Notes under the pieces: generated by a model
The model's input: only the letters and a program-made list of their open reading frames with translations
The model's database searches: none
What the model was told of the DNA's origin: nothing
In this document: positions 54,652 to 63,562 of the stretch, in pieces
Position numbering within the stretch: position 1 is the first letter of the stretch
Layout of the letters: each line of letters starts with the position of its first letter
Assembly (NCBI GenBank): GCA_009780825.1
Contig: WQZH01000005.1
Location: forward strand, 62,001 to 126,000
Origin: Desulfobulbus sp.
GTDB taxonomy: Bacteria > Desulfobacterota > Desulfobulbia > Desulfobulbales > Desulfobulbaceae
DNA: 64,000 nucleotides
Direction of reading: 5' to 3'
Made by a program: the position numbers and the translations under genes

Positions 54652-56559
54652 ATGGATACCAGAGAACACTTTGACACCATATTGCTCGCCTGCTGTGATC
54701 GGATGCAGGAGGAGATCGCAGCCCTGCTCGGCAAGCCGTTCACCTTGGGAGAGCCGGAATTCCGTCACACGGGCAAGAAGGAACTGTTTGCCGGGCTTGC
54801 AAAGAAGGAAATTCTGATCCATGCCGGCCTGGAAGGAGAGGTGGAGGGGAGCGGATGTGTGCTGGTGGGCATCGATGATGCCATCCGCCTCGGCGGCACG
54901 CTCATCATGCTGCCTGAACCGGAACTGGAACGCATTCTTTTCGCCCAGGACTACCTTGAGGAGCTGCAGGACGCGAACAAAGAAATCGCCAAGGTGATCT
55001 GCGGTGCCTCTGCAGCGGTTTTGGCAGAGCAATTTCCCCAGAAACTGCGGCTGGTCAGCGGAGAACAGGAAATCGTTGTGCCCGCCGAGGTGGAGATCGG
55101 CTCAGATCAACCGATCCCTGATATCCCATATTATTTGATGACCGCATCCATACAACTCAACGGCCGCGGATTGGGACCGTTGCGCTTGGTGTTGCCCGCG
55201 ATTCCCTTGCTGGGGCTTGAGCATTCCGGCAGCCCGGACTCCGCCTTGGCAGCCGTTGCGGTGCAGCCGGCCGGATTGAGTCGTGATGACGTATCAGCGG
55301 ACGCGACAGGCATGACTCCGGCATCCCCGGCGGTGTTGCCAGGGGAAAGCGATGTGTTTCAGCGGTCGCCCGATGGGCAAGGCCCCTCAGCCCTTGCTTC
55401 CAGGGAACGGGCCACGCGCAGGCAGGAGGTGGTCCGGCGGAAGGCTCTGGTTGATCACCTGCTGCAAAGCGGCATGGCCAAAATGGGTGAAGAGTTGCGG
55501 GTCCTGTTTACCGGCGTCCTTAAAGTTGTGTTTGAGGGCAACAGGGCGGTCACCAGGGAAGCGTTCCTCGATCAGATCGGCGAAAGACAGATGATGACCC
55601 GGATGGCAATCAAGGGGGACAGCCAGGGCGAGGCATATCTGTTGGTCGAAGACAAAACAGCGATCTATCTGGGAGGCACGCTGATCATGCGGCCGGAGGT
55701 CGACCTGGAGGAAATGATCCGGAATGGCGCGATGGACGACGACATCCATGACGCCTACGGGGAGGTGGCCGATATCGTTTCCGCTGTCTACTCGACGCTC
55801 TTCGAAGAACAGCAGCATGGGGCATTCGGGCTGGTCAAGAAATCGACAGAGTTGATTGTTCCGGCCAGGATCAATCTGGATGCGAACAATATTTTCCCTG
55901 ATCATACTTATTATCTCGCCGCCGGCCAGATCCGATACGACGGCCGCGACCTGGGGCGGTTGCAGTTCTTGATTCCTGCGGGTCTGTTTACCCTGGAAGA
56001 TTTGCCGCTCCTGGACGGGACGCCGGGCGACGGGGTCGAGGATGAGGATGAGGGGCAGGTCGCCGCGCCTGCCGGTGAACTGGCCCCTGCCGCTGGCGCG
56101 GGTGGCGCAGAACAAGCCGACCTGGCCGCCGCGTCCGCCGGTGAACCGGCCTCTGCCGCTCCCGGCCGCTTACGAGAACAACCGGAGAGGAATCCCGATA
56201 TCCTGCTGTTTACCGACGACGACGGCGAGGCGGACCGCATCGCCGAACTGCTTGAGACAATGGGATATTTCTGCCGCGTCCTCCATTTCAAGGAACCGGT
56301 TCACAGCGTCATGCATCCGAACATACGGATCGTCTTTCTGGTCATGCGGGAGGCCAGCGAGTTGGGATTCGGGGTGGCGATTAAAATCAGCAGTGCGGGT
56401 TTGTCGGTCCCCTTGGTGGTCGCCAGCCCGGCCTGGACCAGAACCCTGGTGCTCAAGGCTGTGCGCTACGGCGCCTGCGATATCCTGATCACCCCGGCTT
56501 CGCCCGAGGACATCCGGGAGAAGATCGCGGCGGTGAACATGGTGGGAAATACCGTCTGA
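54652..56559 (+). CDS. Tandem CheC/CheX-like protein with C-terminal pseudo-receiver
   Basis: The 635-residue soluble protein contains two related blocks, about 5-190 and 265-455. Each has GGTLIM(L/R)PE followed by a helix and then VPA-x-(V/I) and YYL...GR-LG-L...PA. The fold type resembles CheC/CheX/FliM middle domains. The phosphatase signature E-x2-N is not kept: the helices read KEIAKVI and GEVADIV. An Ala/Gly/Pro linker (460-525) leads to a receiver-like domain (528-635) that keeps TDDD but lacks the acceptor Asp (FLVMRE) and the Lys. It lies 180 bases after the CheA-like gene and its stop abuts the convergent activator gene stop (TGATCA). The start has no clear ribosome-binding site. 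Confidence 0.68.
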   Translation: MDTREHFDTILLACCDRMQEEIAALLGKPFTLGEPEFRHTGKKELFAGLAKKEILIHAGLEGEVEGSGCVLVGIDDAIRLGGTLIMLPEPELERILFAQDYLEELQDANKEIAKVICGASAAVLAEQFPQKLRLVSGEQEIVVPAEVEIGSDQPIPDIPYYLMTASIQLNGRGLGPLRLVLPAIPLLGLEHSGSPDSALAAVAVQPAGLSRDDVSADATGMTPASPAVLPGESDVFQRSPDGQGPSALASRERATRRQEVVRRKALVDHLLQSGMAKMGEELRVLFTGVLKVVFEGNRAVTREAFLDQIGERQMMTRMAIKGDSQGEAYLLVEDKTAIYLGGTLIMRPEVDLEEMIRNGAMDDDIHDAYGEVADIVSAVYSTLFEEQQHGAFGLVKKSTELIVPARINLDANNIFPDHTYYLAAGQIRYDGRDLGRLQFLIPAGLFTLEDLPLLDGTPGDGVEDEDEGQVAAPAGELAPAAGAGGAEQADLAAASAGEPASAAPGRLREQPERNPDILLFTDDDGEADRIAELLETMGYFCRVLHFKEPVHSVMHPNIRIVFLVMREASELGFGVAIKISSAGLSVPLVVASPAWTRTLVLKAVRYGACDILITPASPEDIREKIAAVNMVGNTV

Positions 56560-57654
56560 TCAGCCCTGCTCTCCTTCTTCGTCTTCCATACAGCTGGCGA
56601 GCAGTTCTTTTTTTTTGATTTTTTCCAGCAAGGTGGTTCGCTTCAGGTTCAGGAGGCGGGCAGCCTCCTTTTTGTTGCCCTGGGTCAGCTTCAGAGCCTG
56701 AACGATTAACTGGGTTTCGAAATCGTTCACCAGCGCATTGAAATCAATGCCGTGTTCTGGCCATGTTTCGTCGGCGACAGGAGGAGGAGCGGGTGAAAAC
56801 AGGAGGAGCTGCTCGGGCCGACTGACGTCACTCAGCCGCTGGTACGATGTTTCTTCTCCGCTCGCCATGCCAAGAGAGGTGCCGTTGCGGTATTTTTCCG
56901 GCAGATCGTGATATCGCACCATCGTGCCGCCATGCAGGATGGTCATGTGTTGCACCAGATTTTCCAGCTCCCGGACATTGCCCCGCCAGGGGAAGGTGGT
57001 GAGCGCTTGTATAGCGGCCTGGTTAAATCCCAATAATCCATTTTTTCTTGTCTTGCCAAGGAGTTGGACGAAATACTCGATGAGTATGGGAATATCGTCC
57101 ACCCGCTCCCGCAGGGGCGGGATAGACAGGGGAATCACGTTGAGCCGGTAATACAAATCTTCGCGGAACTTGCCTTCGGTCACCATCTGTTCCAGATTGC
57201 AGTGGGTGGCGGCAATGACCCGGACATTCACCGGAATCGGCTTCAGGCCGCCGACCGGCTCGAATTCCCGTTCCTGAAGCACGCGCAGCAGCTTTGCCTG
57301 GAGCACAGGCTTCATGTCGCCAATCTCGTCAAGAAAGAGAGAACCGCCGTTGGCGTATTCGATCCGGCCGATCTTCGGACCCGTGGCCCCGGTAAATGCT
57401 CCTTTGGTATGGCCGAACAGTTCGCTTTCCAGGAGATCGTCCGGGATTGCGGCGCAGTTGACTGGAACGAAATGGTGCTCGCGCCTAGGGCTGTGCGCAT
57501 GAATCGCCTTTGCCACCAGTTCCTTGCCGGTTCCTGATTCCCCCTGGATGAGCACGGTGCCCCCGTCGTCCTCGGCAAGTTTGCCGATCAGTCTGAACAG
57601 CCGGTGCATGACAGGGCTTCGGCCTATGATTCCGTAAAATTCGTCAGAGGGCAT
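56560..57654 (-). CDS. Sigma-54-dependent transcriptional activator without sensory domain (FleQ/FlgR-like role)
   Basis: The 364-residue product begins directly with the AAA+ domain: Walker [15 protein letters not shown] sigma-54 contact loop, Walker [13 protein letters not shown] and the [13 protein letters not shown] segment. A Fis-type HTH ([17 protein letters not shown]) is at the end. No receiver, GAF or PAS domain precedes it. ATG 57654 overlaps the upstream CNB gene by 11 bases; the in-frame TTG at 57681 is less likely. Given the flanking flagellar block with sigma-54-like sites, it is a good candidate for the flagellar master activator; this is inferred from position. Confidence 0.85.
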   Translation of the reverse strand: MPSDEFYGIIGRSPVMHRLFRLIGKLAEDDGGTVLIQGESGTGKELVAKAIHAHSPRREHHFVPVNCAAIPDDLLESELFGHTKGAFTGATGPKIGRIEYANGGSLFLDEIGDMKPVLQAKLLRVLQEREFEPVGGLKPIPVNVRVIAATHCNLEQMVTEGKFREDLYYRLNVIPLSIPPLRERVDDIPILIEYFVQLLGKTRKNGLLGFNQAAIQALTTFPWRGNVRELENLVQHMTILHGGTMVRYHDLPEKYRNGTSLGMASGEETSYQRLSDVSRPEQLLLFSPAPPPVADETWPEHGIDFNALVNDFETQLIVQALKLTQGNKKEAARLLNLKRTTLLEKIKKKELLASCMEDEEGEQG

Positions 57655-58159
57655 GGCGTTCGTCCGGGAGCTGGTCTGCAAGTTGACTGGTGGTCAGGCG
57701 CATGTTGAGGCTCAGCAGGCGCATGATGATTTTCAGGAAAGCGACTCCCAGGACTGGATACTCCTCGGTGAGCACTTCGAATTTTTTTTTGGTCAAGATT
57801 ATGACAATTGAAGGCTGGCGCGCCACCACGGTGGCGGAACGCGGCGACTGGTCGATAAGCGACATTTCGCCAATGGTATTGCCCTTGCCGAGGCGGGCAA
57901 TGACCCGATGATCACCATCCTTGGTGGATGTTTTCAAGACATCGAGCAGTCCACGGACGACAAAGCACATGAAGTCTCCCTGGTCACCCTCGGCAAAGAG
58001 GTGTTCGCCTCGCCTGATCTCGGCAAAATGCATGTGGCGTGTCAGGGTGTCGAGGTCATCGGATCGGAAGGCATCGAACAGGGGAAGAGTGAGCATGATC
58101 TCCCTTGTTTTTTTTTCGCTTTCCGAAAGACTCTGTTCAGGCACAACTTTTTTTTTCAT
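57644..58159 (-). CDS. Stand-alone cyclic nucleotide-binding domain protein
   Basis: The 171-residue product has one CNB domain (about 25-140) with the phosphate-binding cassette [15 protein letters not shown], keeping both the Glu and the Arg that contact cyclic nucleotide. There is no HTH as in CRP and no kinase or channel part. It overlaps the start of the sigma-54 activator by 11 bases. Since the activator has no sensory domain, this protein may supply its input. That is inference from gene coupling. Confidence 0.8.
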   Translation of the reverse strand: MKKKVVPEQSLSESEKKTREIMLTLPLFDAFRSDDLDTLTRHMHFAEIRRGEHLFAEGDQGDFMCFVVRGLLDVLKTSTKDGDHRVIARLGKGNTIGEMSLIDQSPRSATVVARQPSIVIILTKKKFEVLTEEYPVLGVAFLKIIMRLLSLNMRLTTSQLADQLPDERHAL

Positions 58160-58344
58160 GCCAATGGAAGGGAGTGATGGACGTTGGAAAGTACAATTTT
58201 TTGTGCTGCCCGGTACAAATTTTTATAATAGTACCTAAGACTGCTAAAGAACACAAGGGACATTCGTGAAAAGTGTCATTATATTGACCATGCACGTACG
58301 CCACGAGTTGTAAGTTGGGATAGGTAAGGACAGAAGGCGACGAC
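58160..58344. other. 185-bp divergent intergenic region
   Basis: This lies between the CNB gene (- strand) and the nuclease gene (+ strand). It should contain both promoters. AT-rich tracts are visible near 58190-58250, but I cannot assign hexamers with confidence. Confidence 0.4.
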
Positions 58345-58833
58345 ATGAAGCGGAGATATATGGTGCTGCTCTGTTGCGGCTTGATGATGTATGCCGTGCA
58401 GAGCGCAATGGCGACAGAGGTTTGGGAAGGCGTTGTCACCCGGGTGATCGACGGCGATTCACTCCGAATCAAGCGGGGGGATCAGTTGGTGACTATCCGG
58501 CTGTACGGTATCGATAGCCCCGAGTATGGCCAAGCCTGCTGGCGAGAAGCCAGGGATGGCGCCAAGGCGCTCGTGCTTGACAAAAAAGTCAGGGTGGAAC
58601 CGGTGGCGACGGATCAATATGGCCGGACTGTGGCTGTGGTCGGTTTTCGGGGTCAACTGATCAACGCGGAAATGGTCGGGCGCGGTCTCGCTTGGGTCTA
58701 TCGTCATTACTGTACGACCCAGCCGTTGTGCGGCAGGCTTGATGCGCTGGAGGAAAAGGCCAGGTCCAATCGTCTGGGGATTTGGCGGGAGCAGCGGCCG
58801 GTTCCTCCCTGGGTGTGGCGGCATGGCAAATAA
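58345..58833 (+). CDS. Secreted staphylococcal-nuclease-like (thermonuclease family) protein
   Basis: The 162-residue protein has a signal peptide (about 1-23, ending AMATE) and an SNase fold. Residues matching the catalytic set are present: Arg and Glu in TIRLYGIDSPE and the second Arg in DQYGRTVAVV. It is predicted to cut DNA or RNA with Ca2+ in the periplasm or outside the cell. Two extra Cys (in YCTTQPLCGRL) could form a disulfide. It stands alone between regulators. Confidence 0.87.
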   Translation: MKRRYMVLLCCGLMMYAVQSAMATEVWEGVVTRVIDGDSLRIKRGDQLVTIRLYGIDSPEYGQACWREARDGAKALVLDKKVRVEPVATDQYGRTVAVVGFRGQLINAEMVGRGLAWVYRHYCTTQPLCGRLDALEEKARSNRLGIWREQRPVPPWVWRHGK

Positions 58834-59198
58834 ATGGAACCACATCTAATCTGACCGGCGCCAGACAAGACGCATCCGCTCACGATTTTTTCCACCTGGA
58901 AAACGATGGGTTGCTGCGTTTTGGGGAAGAGTGTTGGCGGCTGTACCGCTCGCCTGCCCACGACGCTGCAGGCGGGGGGGCGCGCGATCAAAGCGTGGTG
59001 GATCTGATTTATGGTGCCAGGCATCCGGACAGGGCTCTTGCCGACAATCTGGAGCAATTCGCCAGGCAAACCGGTGTGGTTGCGAGTAATCGTCGCGACG
59101 GGCACCGGTTTATCCGCGCCATGCAATATGGCTTTTCACAGGCGACAAGATCGCTCTCTTCCCCCCTATCTCCCCAGCTTGTGGGAATTTTTTGGTAA
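58834..59198 (+). pseudogene. Possible decayed ORF after the nuclease gene
   Basis: A + frame ending at TAA 59196-59198 reads through about 105 residues of credible composition (such as WRLYRSPAHD and VVDLIYGARHPDRALADNLE) but lacks a good start or ribosome-binding site. Its only in-frame start (TTG 58782) lies inside the nuclease gene. I do not recognise the family. It could be a gene remnant or chance. Nothing else is seen in the 58834-59237 interval. Confidence 0.25.
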
Positions 59199-59237
59199 AA
59201 TTATTTCAGTCTGGACGGAAAAGCAATCAGCCAGGCA

Positions 59238-60158
59238 TCAGCACATGCAAACCTGGTTTTTGCCGTTACGCTTTGCCTCATACATGGCTATATCCACCCG
59301 CTGGATATAGCTATCCGGCGCTTCCCCCGCCCGGTAGAGGCCGCATCCCATGCTCGCGGTAAATTGCGGCACACCATCCGCCACATGGCCTTCTATGGTT
59401 TCCCGGAGCTTCTCGGCAATGACCAAGGCCTTCCACAGCTCGCAGGCTGGCAGGAGAATGATAAACTCTTCCCCACCGTAACGCGCCACGATATCGTCCC
59501 GACGCAGATTGGCGCGCAGTATCCGGCCAAGGGTCCGCAACACTTGATCTCCCGTGATATGGCCCAAGGTGTCGTTGATGACCTTGAAGTCGTCAATATC
59601 AAGCATGATGGCGGAAAGCGGATGGCCTGCGGATTTGCTCTTGCGGATTTGCACCGGTAACGACTCCATGAAGGTGGCTCGATTCAGCACCTTGGTCAGG
59701 CCGTCAAGCTGGGATTTTTCCTTGTAGAGCTCCAGGCTGCGGGTCAAGACACGGTTTTCCAGTAGTTGAGCGCGGGCCTTGCCCAAAATCGCCGACCTCT
59801 CATTGAAGTCATCCTGGAGCAGCCGGATGATGATGACCTGTTCGCAGCCAAAAGTCTGCGCTATGGCGATGAGAGCGGACTCATCCCCGGTTTTGCCTTC
59901 TTCCTGCCAGATACCCGAGGAAAAGACGTCTGTTGCCTGATTGATGAAAAAGTGTTCCACTTCCTCAAAAAAGATCTCCAGCATGTTGGAGTGGTGCCAC
60001 GGTTCCACACAGGGCCCATCTTCGGAAGGAGGGAACAGGTTGTCGTAAAAGCAGGGGGCCTGCCCGAAAAATTCATATTTTTTAACGCCTACACGCCTGA
60101 GCAGGGCAATATCGAGCGCGTGCAGAACCTGTAGGGCGAGATGTTCCTTGGTCTTCAA
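59238..60158 (-). CDS. GGDEF diguanylate cyclase
   Basis: The 306-residue soluble protein has a novel-looking N-terminal input domain (about 1-145, with ATDVFSSGIWQEEGKTGDES) and a GGDEF domain (about 150-306). The active-site motif is GGEEF. An inhibitory I-site RRDD lies exactly 5 residues upstream, so it should make c-di-GMP with product inhibition. It starts inside the GTPase stop (4-nt overlap, ATGA) and is the last gene of the GTPase/OmpA operon. The input domain has no membrane segment. Confidence 0.88.
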   Translation of the reverse strand: MKTKEHLALQVLHALDIALLRRVGVKKYEFFGQAPCFYDNLFPPSEDGPCVEPWHHSNMLEIFFEEVEHFFINQATDVFSSGIWQEEGKTGDESALIAIAQTFGCEQVIIIRLLQDDFNERSAILGKARAQLLENRVLTRSLELYKEKSQLDGLTKVLNRATFMESLPVQIRKSKSAGHPLSAIMLDIDDFKVINDTLGHITGDQVLRTLGRILRANLRRDDIVARYGGEEFIILLPACELWKALVIAEKLRETIEGHVADGVPQFTASMGCGLYRAGEAPDSYIQRVDIAMYEAKRNGKNQVCMC

Positions 60159-60664
60159 ACGTTTCTCCCAACCTTCAGCATTGCTTTGGCCAGGGACTGG
60201 AAGGCCTCTTCCACCGACTGGCCTGTCTTGGCGCTAGTACGGAAAACGGTGATCCCTTCGGCTGCGGTCTGCTGAAGCATATCCTCAGAGATTTCCCATT
60301 GATCCGCCAGGTCATCCTTGTTGATCAAAAGGGCGTTGGGGATCGTGCCCATCTTGCCTAAGACCAGGGCGCGCAGTTCCAACGCCGTGTCCAGGGTTTC
60401 CGCCCGCGTTCCGTCAGCGACAACAAAAAATCCCATAGCCCCGCGAAGATAATTTATATTGACATCTGTAAAAATGTCCCGGCCTTCCATATCCCATAGA
60501 ATCATGCTCACTTCCTGGTCGGCAACAGTGATTATTTTTTTGCTGATCTTTACCCCAATTGTGGAAAGGTATTTGTCGGAAAAAACAGAATGTACATACC
60601 GTTCTACCAGGGATGTTTTGCCCACGGAAAAGGCGCCGAGCATACATATTTTTTTGTTGATCAT
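60155..60664 (-). CDS. Ras/Rab-like small GTPase
   Basis: The 169-residue single-domain GTPase has a complete set of G motifs: G1 GAFSVGKTS, G2 Thr in the STIGVKI loop, G3 WDMEGRD, G4 NKDD and G5 TSAKTG. The G3 box carries Glu where Ras-type GTPases often have Ala-Gly (WDxAG), so intrinsic hydrolysis may depend on a partner. It is of MglA/Rab type rather than translation-type. The upstream gene encodes a protein with a Roadblock-like region, the usual class of partner for such bacterial GTPases. Confidence 0.88.
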   Translation of the reverse strand: MINKKICMLGAFSVGKTSLVERYVHSVFSDKYLSTIGVKISKKIITVADQEVSMILWDMEGRDIFTDVNINYLRGAMGFFVVADGTRAETLDTALELRALVLGKMGTIPNALLINKDDLADQWEISEDMLQQTAAEGITVFRTSAKTGQSVEEAFQSLAKAMLKVGRNV

Positions 60665-60774
60665 GACTCTACGAAAAATTCAGCCCGCATCGGGCGTGTC
60701 CTTAAGAGGTTAGTGGGTACGGATAAACAGGCGCGAGACATTGTTTGGTGTTGGCGGCTCTCTTTAACCGGAAA

Positions 60775-62811
60775 TTATTGCGTGAAAATATCGACCCCAG
60801 AGGTTGCCGGCCGGGCAATATGCACGCGCAATTCAATCCGCCGGCTGGCTTGATCTTCCTTGGGCGCTGACACGGCCTGGCCGCTGGATTTTTCCCCTTT
60901 GGGGTATTGAGAACCCATGCCGTACATGGCGATGGGGATGCTGGAGCCCCTGGCGTACAGCATGGCCGCGACCGTGCGCGCCCTCTCCTGGCTGATCTCG
61001 TAATTCCGTCTTTCCAGTCCTATGGCATCCGCGTGGCCGTAGATGGTCAACGTGAGGACGAATCCCACATCGTTGACGAGTCTTTCCAATTCCACCAACG
61101 TGTCCACCGCCGCTTCAAGCTTGGGCGTATCCGTTGGCACCGGAATAGCCTTCCCTAGAGGAAACTCGATATCCGCGCTTTCAATCGATTGAATCATGGC
61201 GGTAATACGATCCAACAGTGGGTCTTTTACCCCGCTCATATCCACATGCTTGACGCCCGGCAGCGTGCGGGCCGTATCCTTGGCCCCGGCAATCCAGGCC
61301 AGGGGAGCGGTGCCGGTGAACACCAACGTGCCATGGCTGAAACGGATCGTCACGGTTGGCGGCAAGTCGATGGCATTTTCAGCCCTTCTGGCGACAATGG
61401 AAGGATCGTATGAAACATAGGGGATGATTTTAAAGGTAAAGGCATCCGGCTGAAAGCTGTGAGCCCGCAGCACGTCATCCGGCGTCCTCGCCAGATCGTC
61501 CTTGAGGAGCATGACCTCCCAAGGGCTGTCCGCAGCCTGGGTGACATGGGTGAGCATGAATCCCGGCTCATTCCGCAAAAAGCTGAGCCCTTTTTGCATG
61601 AGCGCCACATGGGCCGACTGTTGTTGCCTGAGTTCGCGGGCATAATACTGGAAAGAGCCGATACCCCCGACCAGGATCAGAAGCGCGAACAGCGGCAGGG
61701 CCTTGCCCCACCAGGGAAGGTCTTTTCCTTCATCCCGGTAGCGGGTAATGAGGAAGGGCTCAAGGTGCCGGGCAGCTCCAGCAAAAGGAGCGGTGTCACC
61801 GGAAAAGGATTCCAGGGGGGCGGCGAATTCAATGAGCATGGTTTCCAAGGTAGCGCGCAGACCTTCCCGGAAACCTGTTGGTGGCGTGCCGCGCAGGACA
61901 CAGGCCAGATAGGCCTGAGAATATTTTTCGATGAAAATGGTGAACTCTCCCAGATGCAAAGATTCCAGCTCACCCTCAGAGTTGCTGATAAAGCAGTCAC
62001 GGACGAAATCCTGGATGGCCGTCAGCATGGCCGAAACCATATCCGCGTCTTGCGTTCCCACCCCTTCATTGGTCAGGTGTGAGAGGACCAGCCCGGTCTC
62101 GCTGTGAATGAAAAAAAGCTGTTCAACCCGATAAGCGAGGGTGTGCAGCAGGACGATTTCACTGAATGGCTTGCCCGTGCGCAGGGCCTCCATTCTCCAG
62201 CGCACCCCTTTCCAGGAAAAGGACATTTCCAAGCTCTTGCTGAAACTTTCCAGCATAGACCGGAAGGTTTCAGCAATGGATTTGCGAATGGATGGCCCCA
62301 TGAGGGGAAAGAGAACGCCCACAAAGTCGGATTGATGCCGGTTGAGCGAAGATTTGAGGATGGCATTCACTGTGGGTTCCAGCGCGGTATTCAGGCGGTC
62401 GTCGTCGCCGCGCAGGAGCAGGGCCTCGGCAATTACCTCGCTCACCCGTTTGGCGTTCTGGCGAGGATCATTGAGGCCGTCTTTCAGCCGTTGAATGATG
62501 GTCAGCTCGCGCTGGAACAACAATGCGCGTAACCTGTTGAGCTCCTCGTCATCCGGGAGTTCCGGAAGGTCGCTCCACAGACCGGAAGAGACAGATGGCG
62601 CCTCGCTTACGCGGTCATAAAAAGGCGCTGCCACGTCTTTGGCGGAATAAACGCTGTCTTCTCCCTCCATGGAAGGAGTGTCCGCGGCACCGGTATCCGT
62701 ATCGGGCCGGGAGTCTTCGTCCGTCTGGGCTGCCGGCATGGGACTGGCATGAAGGCTTTCCGCTTCTCTACCCTCTGGAGAGAATGGAGAAGCGTTCACG
62801 GTATCCGTCAT
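60775..62811 (-). CDS. Membrane protein joining a Roadblock-like cytoplasmic region to an OmpA peptidoglycan-binding domain
   Basis: The 678-residue protein has an acidic, disordered N-terminus (1-85) and a helical block (about 90-215). A segment at about 225-335 has a pattern I read as Roadblock/LC7-like (VEQLFFIHSETGLVLSHL, SAMLTAIQDFVRDC, YLACVLRGT). A single transmembrane helix (370-388) leads to a BON-like periplasmic part (about 410-540) and a C-terminal OmpA/MotB domain (about 550-670). The last includes LTIYGHADAIGLERRNYEIS and SRRIELRVHI. It could tie the cytoplasmic GTPase encoded next to it to the cell wall. The Roadblock call is inference from sequence pattern. It is not Pal: it is far larger and has no lipobox. 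Confidence 0.78.
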   Translation of the reverse strand: MTDTVNASPFSPEGREAESLHASPMPAAQTDEDSRPDTDTGAADTPSMEGEDSVYSAKDVAAPFYDRVSEAPSVSSGLWSDLPELPDDEELNRLRALLFQRELTIIQRLKDGLNDPRQNAKRVSEVIAEALLLRGDDDRLNTALEPTVNAILKSSLNRHQSDFVGVLFPLMGPSIRKSIAETFRSMLESFSKSLEMSFSWKGVRWRMEALRTGKPFSEIVLLHTLAYRVEQLFFIHSETGLVLSHLTNEGVGTQDADMVSAMLTAIQDFVRDCFISNSEGELESLHLGEFTIFIEKYSQAYLACVLRGTPPTGFREGLRATLETMLIEFAAPLESFSGDTAPFAGAARHLEPFLITRYRDEGKDLPWWGKALPLFALLILVGGIGSFQYYARELRQQQSAHVALMQKGLSFLRNEPGFMLTHVTQAADSPWEVMLLKDDLARTPDDVLRAHSFQPDAFTFKIIPYVSYDPSIVARRAENAIDLPPTVTIRFSHGTLVFTGTAPLAWIAGAKDTARTLPGVKHVDMSGVKDPLLDRITAMIQSIESADIEFPLGKAIPVPTDTPKLEAAVDTLVELERLVNDVGFVLTLTIYGHADAIGLERRNYEISQERARTVAAMLYARGSSIPIAMYGMGSQYPKGEKSSGQAVSAPKEDQASRRIELRVHIARPATSGVDIFTQ

Positions 62812-63500
62812 TCTGACGACTCGGAGTATTCCTCGCTATTCTCCTCTTCAATCATTTCCGCATCAACGGAGGCAGACGCCGTATCAGTCCATTGACCGCT
62901 CAGCTTCACCGCCATTTCGGTCAACAGACTGGAAATCTGGGAGCGGGTCGCCATATCATGACGGATTTGAGCGGCGGTCTTGGCAAGAATATTCAGTGCA
63001 TCTTTGTACTTTTGCTCCACCTTGTCAGAAAGTCTGGCATTTTCCGACAGCAAGAGTTGCCTCAGTTCCCGTTCCGCGGCGTCCAGTGTCCCGGATAGGG
63101 CCTTGAGTTTCCGCTCCTGTTCCTGCTCCAGTGTGGCCAGGTCGCGCGTTACTTGGGCCAAGCCTTCGCTGCGCTCGCGCTGCTCGTTTTTCAATGCCTC
63201 CTGGCGTTCGGTCTTCTCCATTTTGAAGGCATCCAATCTTTCCCGCTGCTCGTTTTTGAGAGCTGCGCTCCGTTCTTCCTGCTCCTCTCGCAAGCGATGC
63301 AGAAAAGAGGTGGATTCACTTTTCATAAAGCTCTCCAAGGACTCAATACGATTCTTGACAGAATCCCTGAGGTCAGAGAGATTTTGCTGGAAACGTTCTT
63401 CCAAGCGCTGGAACCGGTTTTCCACATCTTTCATCTGGGTGCCTAGCAGCAGTTCGCGGACTTGTTCCATGGAATCCGGCTTGGCGGGAGCCTTACGCAT
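62808..63500 (-). CDS. Hendecad-repeat coiled-coil protein
   Basis: The 230-residue soluble protein starts after a perfect AAGGAGG. It is nearly all coiled coil. Residues about 73-116 contain 11-residue repeats beginning ER (ERSAALKNEQR, ERLDAFKMEKT, ERQEALKNEQR, ERSEGLAQVTR). The C-terminus is very acidic (EEENSEEYSESSE). It is the first gene of the OmpA-GTPase-GGDEF operon, overlapping the OmpA gene by 4 bases. A structural or scaffold role is likely; no known family is recognised. Confidence 0.78.
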   Translation of the reverse strand: MRKAPAKPDSMEQVRELLLGTQMKDVENRFQRLEERFQQNLSDLRDSVKNRIESLESFMKSESTSFLHRLREEQEERSAALKNEQRERLDAFKMEKTERQEALKNEQRERSEGLAQVTRDLATLEQEQERKLKALSGTLDAAERELRQLLLSENARLSDKVEQKYKDALNILAKTAAQIRHDMATRSQISSLLTEMAVKLSGQWTDTASASVDAEMIEEENSEEYSESSE

Positions 63501-63562
63501 ATAAAATCCTCCTTATGATGTCGTCTAGACAGGATATGGACAAAAGACTATGTCGTTTATCT

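Noticed and set aside
60775-62811. Considered as the missing Pal of the Tol system because of its OmpA domain
   Set aside because: It has no lipobox, an internal transmembrane helix, is four times too long and sits in an unrelated operon.
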